Source of the DNA: Helianthus annuus
Lineage: Eukaryota > Streptophyta > Magnoliopsida > Asterales > Asteraceae
Assembly: GCF_002127325.2 (NCBI RefSeq)
Contig: NC_035446.2
Span: 154,000,629 to 154,064,628 of the forward strand
Direction of reading: 5' to 3'
DNA length: 64,000 bases
In this document: positions 1 through 9,919 of the stretch, in pieces
Layout: each line of letters begins with the position of its first letter
Numbering within the stretch: position 1 is the first letter of the stretch
The notes under the pieces: model-generated
Databases searched by the model: none
What the model was told of the DNA's origin: nothing
Seen by the model: the letters and a program-made list of their open reading frames with translations, nothing else
Program-made: the position numbers and the translations under genes

Positions 1-900
1 GGACATAATCATGCACATAATTACGCGTTAAAAACGACCCAGTGAACCAAAACTCACGGGGTACATTTCCACAAATTCACCAAGAAGGTAATTATAAGGT
101 TTGTGACTAGATTTTGAGACCCATAATGTCTCCCCTTTTGTCTCACTTTATGAAGTTATTTCATGTCTCATCCCTCATCACATTGTCTACCTTCTCTTTC
201 TGCACATTCATATTCACTTTCACAAAAAAACAGGCAAATTCTGTTGGCATGGGTCCAAGACTCCAACTTGAAGTTATCATTCATACATGCAACATTCGTC
301 ATCATCGAACATTTGTTCAAGTTTTCATGTGCCAAGTTGCCAACAAGACCGAAACATAAGTAAGACAAAAGAACCACTATCCGGTACAGCGTTATCATAT
401 CATGGTTAAGTGATAAGGGTGTTCGAGGTTAGTAGAGGATATACTTGAGTGAAAAGGGACAATAGTATATGAGCATGTTCAATGTGTCCACTCTTCATGG
501 AAAGCCTGTCAACAAACCACTAACTTTTATCAATCAAGCTCAAAAGATAAGAGAAAAGGGTACACATGCCCACACACACACTACTACTCATGAATCATAA
601 TCTTTATTGTGTCTAATTGTTTTACAACACGTAGATGAGTTTTGGCAGGATGGTACCTCGTATCCTTTTCATTTTTGTACTCCAATGTCTATGATTGCGA
701 TCGTACCCAATTGATGTTCATGATCTTACACACAACCTAGTAATCTAAGACACGATTCTAGTTAGAAACGCGGGCAAATCTTTTAAAAATCCAACGCTCG
801 TTTGGAAAAGAAAAGGTGATGTAGCAGCTTGAAGACACGTTCACGTTAAAAAAGATGGAACATAAAATTAGCGCAGTCAGTTAATCTTTACTTTAACAAA
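1..900. other. intergenic, no gene seen
   Basis: AT-rich sequence. The only open frames are short and overlap each other on both strands (around 114-398), with no recognisable domain, no codon pattern and no conserved motif. I see no tRNA, rRNA or repeat structure that I can name. Confidence 0.5.
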
Positions 901-1050
901 GGGGCGAACTTGAAGCAATTGTAAGGTTGTTGCCATGTGACCTTGAGGTCACATGCTTAAGTCATGAAAACAACCTCTTGCAGAAATACAAGATAAGGAT
1001 TCGTCGATCTGGCCAGACACTGCACATGCAGGAGCCTCGTGCACTATATT
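901..1050 (+). mobile_element. TS-type tRNA-derived SINE fragment
   Basis: The stretch reads like the plant TS SINE family. It starts with a GGGGCGAACTTG-like head, then a pol III A-box-like segment (GTAAGGTTGTTGCC). Next come the family's ATGTGACCTTGAGGTCAC palindrome, a degraded B box (ACATGCTTAAGTC), and the characteristic CAACCTCTTGCAGAAATACAAG block. The 3' part (GGAGCCTCGTGCACTA) also matches the family's usual tail. No poly-A or clean target duplication is visible, so it is an old copy. The family name rests on recalled consensus features, not on a search. Confidence 0.7.
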
Positions 1051-1950
1051 AGTCTTACTCTAAGTAGCATACAAGAATAATTAAATTAAGTGAAAGCAGA
1101 ATGATTAAGTTTGAGTTGCTGAATTCTGTCTGACATGACATGCATGACATTAGCATAATGTCTAGTTTAATAGATAAGAATACTATAATGCCACTCTTTG
1201 GCTTCAAGTCAAAGATAACCAAGGCATACGGAATCATTGAGGTCACATATACTGTCTAAATTAATTAAAAAATAATACATGGGGTCAAACTTCAAAGTAG
1301 TTGTACTAAGTGGGTTAGGCACTTAGGTTAAGTGGTAAAGATAGTTTATCTGATAGTGGTCCATGCACCCATTAATTATTATTAACAAGTCACTTGGTTG
1401 TTTCTTTCTTGTGTTTTGACAATAGAGTCAATGATCTTGTCCCCTACTAGCTGGACTTGAGTTCATTGGCCCATAAACTAGATGTTTGGACATGCTTTTA
1501 TATCATATGGTTCATGAACTTCTTGGGCTCACAACTAGGGCTAGTTGACCAGGTGTTGAGCCATAATAGCAAACAGCGACCAGAAGGTTTAAAGGTTAAA
1601 CATTGTCAGCAAAGGCCCACCCAACTCTACTTGTAAGTTTTAACTGTACTAGCTAGCTTTCAAGGGCCACCACCTTAATGATAATGGACAGAGACATGTG
1701 AACTAACTTGACAGCAAATTGAATGAATATGTTATTATTCTGTTTTCTCATGTCTTTTAATTTGGTGCAAAGTTGACTTGTGGAAGTGTGGAACCTCAGT
1801 TCATAACTGCTAGGAGTAGGAGACAACAAAAGGCATTTAAAGAGGAAATCATGTGATTCCTAGCTTTGCTTCAGTTGTATTATGACAATGTTGTTACATC
1901 AAATGTGCCCATATTTACAAAGGCCAAAAGCCACACATGTCCCGGGGTCC
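1051..1950. other. intergenic, no gene seen
   Basis: No convincing coding frame. A TTAGGTTAAGTGG string near 1324 resembles a pol III A box, but there is no B box at the right distance. The stretch ends at the target duplication of the hAT element that starts at 1959. Confidence 0.5.
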
Positions 1951-1958
1951 AATCCGAC

Positions 1959-2502
1959 TAGGGCTGTAAACGAGCCGAGTCGAACCGAGCTCGACCCAGC
2001 TCGAGCTTGGCTCGAACTCAATTCGAGCTGGCCCGGCTCGAGCTCGAATTTCAAATCGAGCTAAGATTTGAGGCTCGAGCTCGACTCGATTAAAAATTCG
2101 AGTTAGCTCGGCTCAATCTAGCTCGAACTAATAAAGAACCGTAAAATTTAGTACTTAAAAAGCTCTAAAAATGAATCTCTTCATAGACTAAGGACCATAA
2201 TTGCAATTTAATTTAACCAAATGGCTAAATATACAAGTATAAATAGTTAGTTCACTTCTATAGTCGAGATACTTCCTTAGTTTTTGTCTTGTGAGCGATC
2301 TGGGACAAAACAATAAAGGATGTAAACCTTATCGAGCCGGCTCACGAGCTCACGAGCCAAGCCAAGCCATACTCGAGCTCGGCTCGTTTACAAACCGAGC
2401 CGAGCCAAGCTGCCTTGTTTACAACCGAGCCAATTTCGAGCCGAGCTTTTTCCGAGCGAGTTTCGAGCGAACTGCGAGTCACGAGTTTTTTGAACACCTC
2501 TA
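1959..2502. mobile_element. non-autonomous hAT element (GAGCCGAG family)
   Basis: The 544-bp element is bounded by an exact 8-bp target duplication AATCCGAC (1951-1958 and 2503-2510), as expected for hAT transposons. The ends are imperfect inverted repeats: TAGGGCTGTAAACGA on the left, and on the right the complement of TGAACACCTCTA. The subterminal regions are packed with direct and inverted GAGCCGAG/GCTCGAGC motifs, the usual arrangement of transposase-binding repeats in hAT elements. There is no transposase; the short frames inside are products of the repeats. It was mobilised in trans. Confidence 0.88.
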
Positions 2503-2510
2503 AATCCGAC

Positions 2511-2860
2511 ACTGGTTCCAGAAACCTGTTATTTCTGATTAAAAAGACATATAAGTTAATTCATAACATAAAAAAAATCTTTAAAAGAAATTACACATGA
2601 AATTTATCTGATGGCAAAGAAACTCCAACCTGAACCTGAATTATGAAATAGCAAAACAGAAGCTAACAAAATATATGAGAAAAGCATACAGTTAGTAACA
2701 AAGAGATGACATGGCTTGCTTGAATTTGAAATTCTCTCATTTGTCAAAATCATCAAGACATGTAAATATATAGCTTAACATATAATTAAATTCGAAAGGT
2801 ATTACTCTTTTAATGTTAGCATTTCAAAATTAAGCCCACTTAAAAATACAAAATTTCCAC
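2511..2860. other. 3' flank of the PPR gene
   Basis: An AT-rich spacer between the hAT target duplication and the stop codon of the minus-strand PPR gene. It should hold that gene's 3' UTR and polyadenylation signals, but I cannot place them with confidence. Confidence 0.4.
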
Positions 2861-4108
2861 CTAACTGAAACTGCCTCCATCGCTACCTCTCGTTTCTCTG
2901 TCCATTTTCATACGATCCCCTTGTCTATCAACTACTCGTTGGCTTGCCAATTCAGTCAGCTCACGCGCAGCATCACGTATCGCCAAAAGATCCACCCTCT
3001 CTACATAATCTTCCACCTCCTGTAATACATTTCTCTGTGTTTCAGACATTTTCTCAACGTCACAATCCTCTTTCAGTAGACCGAGGCACAAATTAACATC
3101 CACTTTCCTCCCAAAAGTTTTCCTTTTCATATCTTCAAGCAATTTCATCCCGTCATCTACCCTGTTAGCTATCACATACCCTTTAACCATGGTCACATAC
3201 GTAACCAAATCCGGCTCAACGTTTCTCCCCTTCATCTCCCAAACAGCCGTCTGTGCATCCTCCATTCTCTCAACCAAAGTGTACCCGTTAATCAGCGTAT
3301 TATAAGTAATCAAATTCGGCTCCACATTTCGCGCCTTCATCTCCGCCACAACCTTCTCTGCATCCCCCAATCTCCTAACCTTAACATACCCGTTAATCAT
3401 CGAATTATAAGTAACCAACAACGGCTCGATTCCACGCCCCTTCATCTCCACCAACACCTTCTCTGCTTCCTCCATTTTCTTAACTTGAACATACCCACTA
3501 ATCATTATGTTATAAACAACAAAATCAGGCGAAAGATTTCGACTTTTCATATCTTCGAAATATCTATTAGCAGTCTCGACTTTCGACGAACGACAAAAAC
3601 CCGAAATCATGAGAGTGTAAGTATGCTGAGTTGGAACTATACCATCAGACAACATTTTGTCAAAATACTTTTCAGCCATTGTGTACTTCTTGTTAATAAT
3701 AATCACATCCAACAAAGGGTTATAAGATTTTATCGTTCTGGGTACTCCCAATTCCTCCATTTTCATAAAAATCTTGACACAATTCTTAACAACATCCCAT
3801 TTTCTATTGCTTTTTGCATAACCATTGATCAAAAGAACAAACAAATCCTCATCATAATCAAGACCCTTTTTAGACATACCCATAAGAAGCTGTTTCGCAT
3901 CATCAAGCCTTTGATCTATACACAACATAGAGATCATTTTGTAATGTGTATCTCTGTCATGCTGTGGGTTTTCTTCATTTGGGGGTTTATCTGTGATTGA
4001 GCAGAAACTGTAAAGGGGTTTAGATGTTGAGGAGATTTTGTGGAAGAGGGTGTGTTTCAGGAGTTGGGGTTTTGATACAGCGATTATATGACGAAAAGCC
4101 ATTTTCAC
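2861..4108 (-). CDS. P-class pentatricopeptide repeat protein
   Basis: A 415-residue single-exon protein. Residues 1-40 are rich in basic, hydroxylated and hydrophobic residues with few acids (MKMAFRHIIAVSKPQLLKHT...), which suggests a mitochondrial or plastid targeting peptide. From about residue 54 to 336 it is built of about eight 35-residue repeats. The clearest start at 127 (SYNPLLDVIIINKKYTMAEK), 162, 197 (YNIMISGYVQVKKMEEAEKV), 232 (YNSMINGYVKVRRLGDAEKV), 267 and 302. No S or L variants and no E or DYW domain are present, so it is P-class: an organellar RNA-binding protein likely to act in RNA stability, splicing or translation. The acidic/basic tail (about 337-415) contains a helical KEDCDVEKMSETQRNVLQEV segment. 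Two ATGs lie two codons apart; I use the first. The layout resembles the At2g37230 group but is shorter. The RNA target is unknown. Confidence 0.9.
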   Translation of the reverse strand: MKMAFRHIIAVSKPQLLKHTLFHKISSTSKPLYSFCSITDKPPNEENPQHDRDTHYKMISMLCIDQRLDDAKQLLMGMSKKGLDYDEDLFVLLINGYAKSNRKWDVVKNCVKIFMKMEELGVPRTIKSYNPLLDVIIINKKYTMAEKYFDKMLSDGIVPTQHTYTLMISGFCRSSKVETANRYFEDMKSRNLSPDFVVYNIMISGYVQVKKMEEAEKVLVEMKGRGIEPLLVTYNSMINGYVKVRRLGDAEKVVAEMKARNVEPNLITYNTLINGYTLVERMEDAQTAVWEMKGRNVEPDLVTYVTMVKGYVIANRVDDGMKLLEDMKRKTFGRKVDVNLCLGLLKEDCDVEKMSETQRNVLQEVEDYVERVDLLAIRDAARELTELASQRVVDRQGDRMKMDRETRGSDGGSFS

Positions 4109-4259
4109 TTTTCGGTGATTTTGCTGAACCTGGGGTTTTTTAGGGTTTTGGTATTGAGTTGACTCAACCAGGCGAGTTGGTCACTATTTTATGATTTTGT
4201 TTTGTGAAGAAAATATATGTTTTCACTTTTCATGAATGACAAATTTGGATTGGTGACGA

Positions 4260-4450
4260 CCAACGGCGGAGCCTAAAAATTTAGGGGTATCCAAATTTTT
4301 TATTTTTAGATCAGGGGTATCCTTTGTATAACGGAGACGAAGTTGCGGGGTATTTTTACACTACGTAAACGGAGTTAAAGGGTATTTTTACACTACGGAA
4401 ACGGAGTTAAGGGGTATCCTACTAACATTGTAAGTCGGCCACTGCCCACT
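4260..4450. repeat. decayed CGGCGGAGCC...GGCCACTG element with internal repeat
   Basis: The stretch opens with ACGGCGGAGCCTAAAAATTT and closes with GTAAGTCGGCCACTG, a pattern like the CAGTGGCGGA-type hAT termini seen intact at 5470 and 39695. Inside, GGGTATTTTTACACTACG plus AAACGGAGTTAA is repeated in tandem (about 4350-4415). No clear target duplication is visible, so this is a relic and its family is inferred. Confidence 0.45.
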
Positions 4451-4477
4451 GGAGTATTATTGTGTCACTAGCGGAAC

Positions 4478-4620
4478 CATCGGATCATATTCTTCTCCAC
4501 TAGACAATAACGCACGTACACCAATACAGAAGAAAACCCAATATCTAGAAAAACCCCTTATGTGAATCGAACTCAGGACCTAATACCTAATAGACACATC
4601 GATTCACACATGTTTTGAAT
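4478..4620 (-). mobile_element. possible SINE relic (B-box-like motif)
   Basis: Read on the minus strand, the stretch contains CCTGAGTTCGATTCACAT, which fits a pol III B box, downstream of an A-box-like segment. I see neither poly-A nor target duplication. It could equally be a chance match. Confidence 0.3.
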
Positions 4621-4918
4621 AAACCATATCTTAATTTTTTATAATATACTTAACATGTAAAAATAAAATTACAATTCATCAACTTAATAACATTACAAAA
4701 TATAAGGTTTTTAGGTAATTTGATTTGGTTCGATATTTCGGTTTTCATAAAATACAAAATTGAAACCGAACCACAAATTCAGTTTAAAAAAAACACAAAA
4801 TGAACCGTCGATTTTTTGTATGATTCTATTATTACTGTTCGGTTTTATTGATTAATTTGGTTGTCAGTTTTTTGCTCACAACTGTAACGTTTACTCGACA
4901 CGCCACACGAACTTGGCT

Positions 4919-5010
4919 CATGATGATCACTTGAAGTTGCTATATTATTATTATAAATTTACATCATGATGATCACTTGAAGTTGCTATATTATTATTAT
5001 AAAGTTACAT
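4919..5010. repeat. 46-bp tandem duplication
   Basis: Two adjacent 46-bp copies (4919-4964 and 4965-5010) begin CATGATGATCACTTGAAGTT and differ at a single position near the end. Near-identity indicates a recent local duplication. Confidence 0.85.
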
Positions 5011-5447
5011 ACAGACCGAAGTGTGTTGGGCTGATTAACAGTCTATCAAAGGATTTTACTATAGCAACAACAATTCCAAACATATTAATACAAGTAAAAG
5101 CTCCATATTTTAACTACAAATATATGAATTACCATTCATCTATAGAAACACTACATGAAATATCAATACACTTACATTTGTGGTGTATATGTGTCGTAAT
5201 ACATTTTTCTGGTCACGTGATTGGAAGTGATGTTGTGTTCCATTCTTATCATTCAGTAACTTTGATAAATATATACAAACACGTTGTGTTGACATCCTAT
5301 GTCATATGGTTTTTATTCTCTCTTTAATTTGTATATTTCCATGTGATCATTAGTTTTTTTTTTTTTTTTTTTGAACGGCTAACTGCTTTCCACGTGTAAA
5401 CCCACCCTTTCGGAGCTATGTCCAAAGGCCGATTACTCGACCCAGTT

Positions 5448-5469
5448 CAATTTTATCCCGTCATCTACC
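5448..5469 (-). pseudogene. left half of a PPR gene fragment
   Basis: Positions 5448-5469, continued at 6502-6515 after the hAT insertion, match 3150-3183 of the PPR gene in this window. About 34 bp align with one mismatch (TTTATCCCG for TTTCATCCCG). Weaker similarity may continue further right (ATTTACTATG against TTTAACCATGG). It looks like a sliver of a duplicated PPR gene that was then split by the 5470-6493 transposon. It is too short to code for anything. Confidence 0.6.
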
Positions 5470-6493
5470 CAGGGGCGGACCCAAGCCCACTCCAAGGTGG
5501 GCGGGCGCACCCCCGGGGAAAAAAAAATTTTAGTGTTAAATTCCGTCGAAAATCCCGTCCGCACCCCTTGGAATTTTTCGTCCGCACCCCTTGGAATTTT
5601 TCGACCGCACCCTTGAAATTTTTCGTCCGCACCCCTTAGGTAAAAAGTGTTATCAATTTATATACTACCTAAATTATATAACTTTTAATACCTAACTAAC
5701 TAAACTCAAATACCCATACATTTACCCACTTATAATTCCTAACTAGCTAGCCCACTAAGTCTTAGCCCATTAACCAAACCCAACAATATTTCAAACTATA
5801 ATAAAATAATTAAAGCTCAAAACCTTTAGATATTCTCTCCCGCTCTCTCCCTCTCTTGTGTCCCTGCACTGCCAACGAACAACATCACCCAGCGACAACA
5901 GTCCAGCAGCCGGCGACCACCATAATCAGCCACCATACCACCGTCGTTTGACACCAAATCTAACCGGAATCCGAACATGGGTAAGTTTCTTTGTTATTTT
6001 GATGATTTTGGTTGATATTATAGGAGAAAAAAAAGGTAATAAAGTTGTTAAATAGGTTTGAAATTTTGTGTGTTTTGACATTGTTTATGGTTGTTTTGAT
6101 TATTTTTAGGGTGATTATGTTGTTTATATATTTTTAGGGTGATTACAACTAACGTTATGATTTCTAGGCTTCAATAGTTGAAAATTAAAATTGAAACATT
6201 AGGTTATGGAGCAATGAACTTATGTTATATAGAGAAAGAATTGTTTAAAAAATTAGTTTTAAAGATGTTTTGGATAGATTTCAAAAAATGAAAACCCGTA
6301 GGGCGTCGACGTTTTAATTATGTTTGTAACAAAGTTTACATGTTTTTGATTATTATATAAATTTAGTTTGATGTTCGTTTGTTTTACATGACTCGACCCG
6401 ATACGAACCGATTTTTTTACTCATATACCTAGGAGCCTAAAATTTTTAAAAATGTTCCGCACCCCCATAGAAAAATTCCTGGGTCCGCCACTG
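5470..6493. mobile_element. non-autonomous hAT element (CAGTGGCGG family), copy 1
   Basis: The 1024-bp element has 8-bp target duplications CATCTACC (5462-5469 and 6494-6501). Its terminal inverted repeats are CAGGGGCGGACCCA and, on the complement of the right end, CAGTGGCGGACCCA. A C-rich CGCACCCC motif is repeated near the left end (5508-5640), and CCGCACCCCCATAG sits near the right end. The interior is AT-rich with no transposase. It shares its right third with the element at 39695-40889, so both belong to one family. Confidence 0.88.
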
Positions 6494-6502
6494 CATCTAC
6501 CC

Positions 6503-7406
6503 TGTTAGCTATCCTTAAAACATTTACTATGCTTTCATTGGTAATGGGCTCTGAGCCTACCATCAAACACGAGATGAGTTGGGCTACGCGCATGTAAGTG
6601 AACGTGAACTTTATTTAAATGAATAACTGCGACATTTCAATTGAAGTGTTTGGTTTGTTTTTGGTTTTGTTTTTTGTTTTTTTTTTTTTAATTTAGTGGC
6701 CAGTCTTCAAACAATGGTTAGTTTTTAGATCTAGTTTGAGTTAGTGATCAATAATATTCATTGATAATTTTATCAGCAATATGGTGTTCCAAAAATAAAT
6801 ACATTTTAGGGTAAATTACTTTTTGAGTCCCTGTGTTTTATGAGTTTTAACTAGTTGAGTCCAAAAGCAAAAAGTTTAACGACCTGAGTCCCTATAAGCA
6901 TTTTCCTTAACCATTTGAGTCCAAATTTCTAACACTGTTAGAATTTTTTGGTTAAGTATTGTTAAATGACCAAAATACCCTTATAATTAACAAATAAAAA
7001 AAATTCTCTGTACCTGCACAAAAGTTGGCCACCCCTCAAATCTTTTCCCCGTTCACTATCGGAACCACACTCACAAACAAACCCTTGCATAGGCACTCGC
7101 AGCTCTTGCCCCTATCGATCCAGCCAGGTATTTTCCTAATTCCTATCACTTTTCTCATTTATTTTGCACGGAGCTATGTCTACTGATTGTAGGGTTTGTT
7201 ATTCATGTAGAACTATAAACTTCCAATTGATTCGGTATGTGAACTGCTTGAATCACCGAGCGAAAGCTATTAAGATATGCGAATCGAAACATTACCAATT
7301 GATTCAGTTTGTTATTCATATTATGCTCTAATCTTGTATTTGGATCAAATTTTCCGTGTTTCCATGACCATGGTTTGCAATATGGTAATAAAGATGCTTG
7401 TGGTGA
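6503..7406. other. intergenic with a degraded repeat and a possible 5'-UTR-like segment
   Basis: Positions 6810-6990 hold phrases such as GAGTCCCTGTGTTTT and GAGTCCAAAAGC, repeated in both orientations, typical of a decayed dispersed plant repeat. Positions 7020-7130 are C-rich and untranslated-leader-like, ending in CCAGCCAGGTATTT, which resembles an exon/donor junction. No coding frame follows. It might be the leader of a gene destroyed by the insertion at 7415. Confidence 0.35.
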
Positions 7407-7946
7407 TTGATGACTAGGGTTGTTCACGAGTCGAGCCGAACCGAGCGGACTTTTGTTCGTGCTTGGCTCGTTTACGAACCGAACCGAGCGGAGCGGCTCA
7501 TTTAAAACCGAGTCTCAAATCAAGCGAGCAGTTTCCGAGCAATAAATATTCCGAGCGAGCGTCGAGCGAAGTTCGAGCGATATGGACAACCGTGTCGACG
7601 GATTTAAATTTGTTGAGAGAGATAGTGACAATGTTGGGTCTCAAGTTTTTACGTCTTTAGAAATAGGCATATTTCATGGCATATATTTTTCTTATGAATT
7701 ACAATGTTATGGCCGATGAGGCGATAATCATATTGCACGAACAATGACGTTGAGAGCCGACTGTCGTTTATCGGTTTAGGGTTTAACTTTTAGATTTGAT
7801 ATTAATTGTTTTATTGGCGTGATTAGGCTAGTACGTATAGATATAGTTGTAAATTTGTATATAGTGGACAAAAATATAACAGAGTGGTATATATAAACTA
7901 TAAACTATAAACTTAATTTATATTTAAGTGTATATATATATATATA

Positions 7947-8951
7947 AGGTAGGGATCCTAAGAAAAGTCCACCCTATTTGAGAAACTTGAGAAGCAATCT
8001 GGACCACACATTTTCCCTAAGCAAAAAATGCAAAAAAAAAAAGTGAAAAAATGCAAATTTTTTTTTTTTTTTTTTTTGGAAAAATCGCAGCTTTTTCTTT
8101 AAGGATTAAATTTTTTATTATTTTTTTTTAAATTTTTTTGGGATTTATACATATGTGTATATTGTTAATCTTTTAACTATACATATATGTATATTGACAA
8201 TTATACTTATATGTATATACATGTTTAAAATTGAAAAAATATGTGTTATAAATCCTAAACCTTATACCATAAACACTAAAGATAAACCTTAATGCTAAAC
8301 CCTAAACCCTAAAGCTAAACCCTAATTCTAAACCCTAATGCTAAACCCTAAAACTAAACCCTAATTCTAAACCCTAAAGCTAAACCCTAATGCTAAACCC
8401 TAAAGCTAAACCCTTAATGCTAAACCCTGATGCAAACCCAAAAGATAAAGCTAAACCCAAAAGTTAAAGCTAAACCCTAATGCTAAACCCAAAAGCTAAA
8501 CCCTAATGCTAAACCCTAAATACAATTATTAAACCCTAATGTTAAACCCTAATGCTAAATCCTAATGCTAAACCCTAAAGCTAAACCATAAACCATAAAG
8601 CTAAACCCTAAACCCTAATGCTAAACCCTAAATACTAATGCTAAACCCTAAATAACACTTATTTTTCAATTTTAAACATGTATATACATATATGTATAAT
8701 TGACAATATACATATATGTATAGTTAAAAAGATTAACAATATACACATGTGTATAAATCCCAAAAAAAAAAATTTGAAAAAAAAATAAAAAATTAAATTC
8801 TTAAAGAAAAACCTGCGATTTTTCAAAAAAAAAATTTTGCATTTTTTTTTACATTTTTTTTTTCATTTTTTTTTTTGCTTAAGGAAAACGTGTGGTCCAG
8901 AATGCTTCTCAAGTTTCTCAAATAGCCTACTACTTCTCACATGATCCTTAT

Positions 8952-8956
<5 letters not shown>
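7947..8956. mobile_element. foldback element with telomere-like core
   Basis: Two arms of about 290 bp are inverted copies of each other (7947-8240 and 8662-8956). Shared blocks include GAGAAACTTGAGAAGCA, CTGGACCACAC, the poly-A/T tracts, and the GTATATTGACAATTATA segments. The loop is an array of degenerate plant-telomere-like units (see 8270-8652). The flanks are TA-rich microsatellite, which hides any target duplication, so the superfamily cannot be assigned. Confidence 0.8.
8270..8652. repeat. degenerate telomere-like array (CTAAACCCTAA variants)
   Basis: About 380 bp of imperfect units built from CTAAACCCTAA joined by ATG, AAG or TT spacers, such as GCTAAACCCTAATGCTAAACC. The plant telomere repeat is TTTAGGG (complement CCCTAAA). 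Here the spacing is irregular, so this is not a working telomere. It fills the loop of the 7947-8956 foldback. Confidence 0.85.
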
Positions 8957-8996
<40 letters not shown>

Positions 8997-9070
8997 ATAT
9001 ATATAGGTGTGTGTGTATATATATATATGTATAATTTATATTTGTGTATATACATGTTTATATATGTATG
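8955..9070. repeat. TA/GTATA microsatellite
   Basis: A run of (TA)n from 8955 to about 8985 grades into GTGTGTATATATA and TATATGTATGTG variants. The open frame through it, rich in Y, I, C and V, is an artefact of the repeat. Confidence 0.9.
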
Positions 9071-9276
9071 TGTATATGTATATGTATACTAATTAAAAAT
9101 AATAATTCGAGCCGAACCGAGCCGAGCGGACTTTTGCTTATGTTTGACTCGTTTACAACCGAACCGAGCAGAGCGGCTCGTTTACAACCGAGCGTCAAAT
9201 CGAACGAGCAGTTTTCGAGCAATTTCTGAACGAGCAGCGAGCGAGCAACGAGCGACGAGTGGTTTGAACAGCCCTA

Positions 9277-9684
9277 TTGATGACCGGTGTTGGGAAGGAA
9301 TCGACGACCATGGCTGATTTGAGGGATGTTTACGTGTTCAAGAAGCAAGCGGAGGTGTGTTTGAGGTTGTATAAAATTCCATAAACATATATGAAAATGT
9401 ATTCGACGATACCATAAATTCTAGTGATGTGTCAGGTCATATGAAAAATTATCGTTAAAATCCAATTAGATGTCAAAAACACACTACACACCATCATAGC
9501 CAGATCACATGCTAGTCGACGATTGCATATTTCCATGATTGAAATTTTTTACATAATATATTTCCTCGATAGAAAATTTAAAAAAAAAATGTTACCCTGA
9601 TTGTGAATGCACTCTTCATAATTAGAACCCTCAGAAAGAAGCTGTAAATCATGGAACAAGAGTGTTCATACTGGTTGCCTATTA
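9277..9684. other. intergenic with a short coding-like remnant
   Basis: A 24-codon frame starts at 9310 with ATGGCTGATTTGAGGGATG (MADLRDVYVFKKQAEVCLRLYKIP). Its even codon use looks exonic, and GCGGAG followed by GTGTGT could be a splice donor. It vaguely recalls the start of a 14-3-3 protein, but the match is too weak to call. The rest is AT-rich, up to the TTA target site of the Harbinger element. Confidence 0.3.
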
Positions 9685-9919
9685 GACCATGTGTAGTGGT
9701 GAAACAAAATAATGCCCCTACCATGGGGCATTATTCGACACGTGGCAGTCCAGTCAGCATGGGGCATTATTTCAAAAATGGCGTAGTGGGGCATTATTCC
9801 AATAAAGCCCATGCAATCATTTCACAATTTTTTTTAAACTTTAAATACTTCATTAAATTTAAAAAAATACAATACTAGAAATAAAAAAAATTAAAATCCG
9901 ATTAAATTAAAAAAAAACA

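Larger units (their letters stand above)
7415..9276. mobile_element. non-autonomous hAT element carrying a nested foldback
   Basis: The element is bounded by the exact 8-bp duplication TTGATGAC (7407-7414 and 9277-9284). Ends are TAGGGTTGTTCACGAG and, on the complement, TAGGGCTGTTCAAACC. The left 150 bp and the right 170 bp carry the same GAGCCGAACCGAGCGGACTTTTG block in direct orientation, followed by GCGAGCAGTTT..GAGCAA motifs. The middle (7947-8956) is an unrelated foldback element, so the original hAT was about 0.85 kb. No transposase frame is present. Confidence 0.85.

Noticed and set aside
3485..4000. 171-codon plus-strand open frame
   Set aside because: It is antisense to the PPR gene and has no domain. 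PPR composition often leaves the reverse frame open.
8270..8652. Interstitial telomere or chromosome-fusion point
   Set aside because: Units are irregular and the array sits precisely in the loop of a foldback element, so transposon cargo is the simpler explanation.
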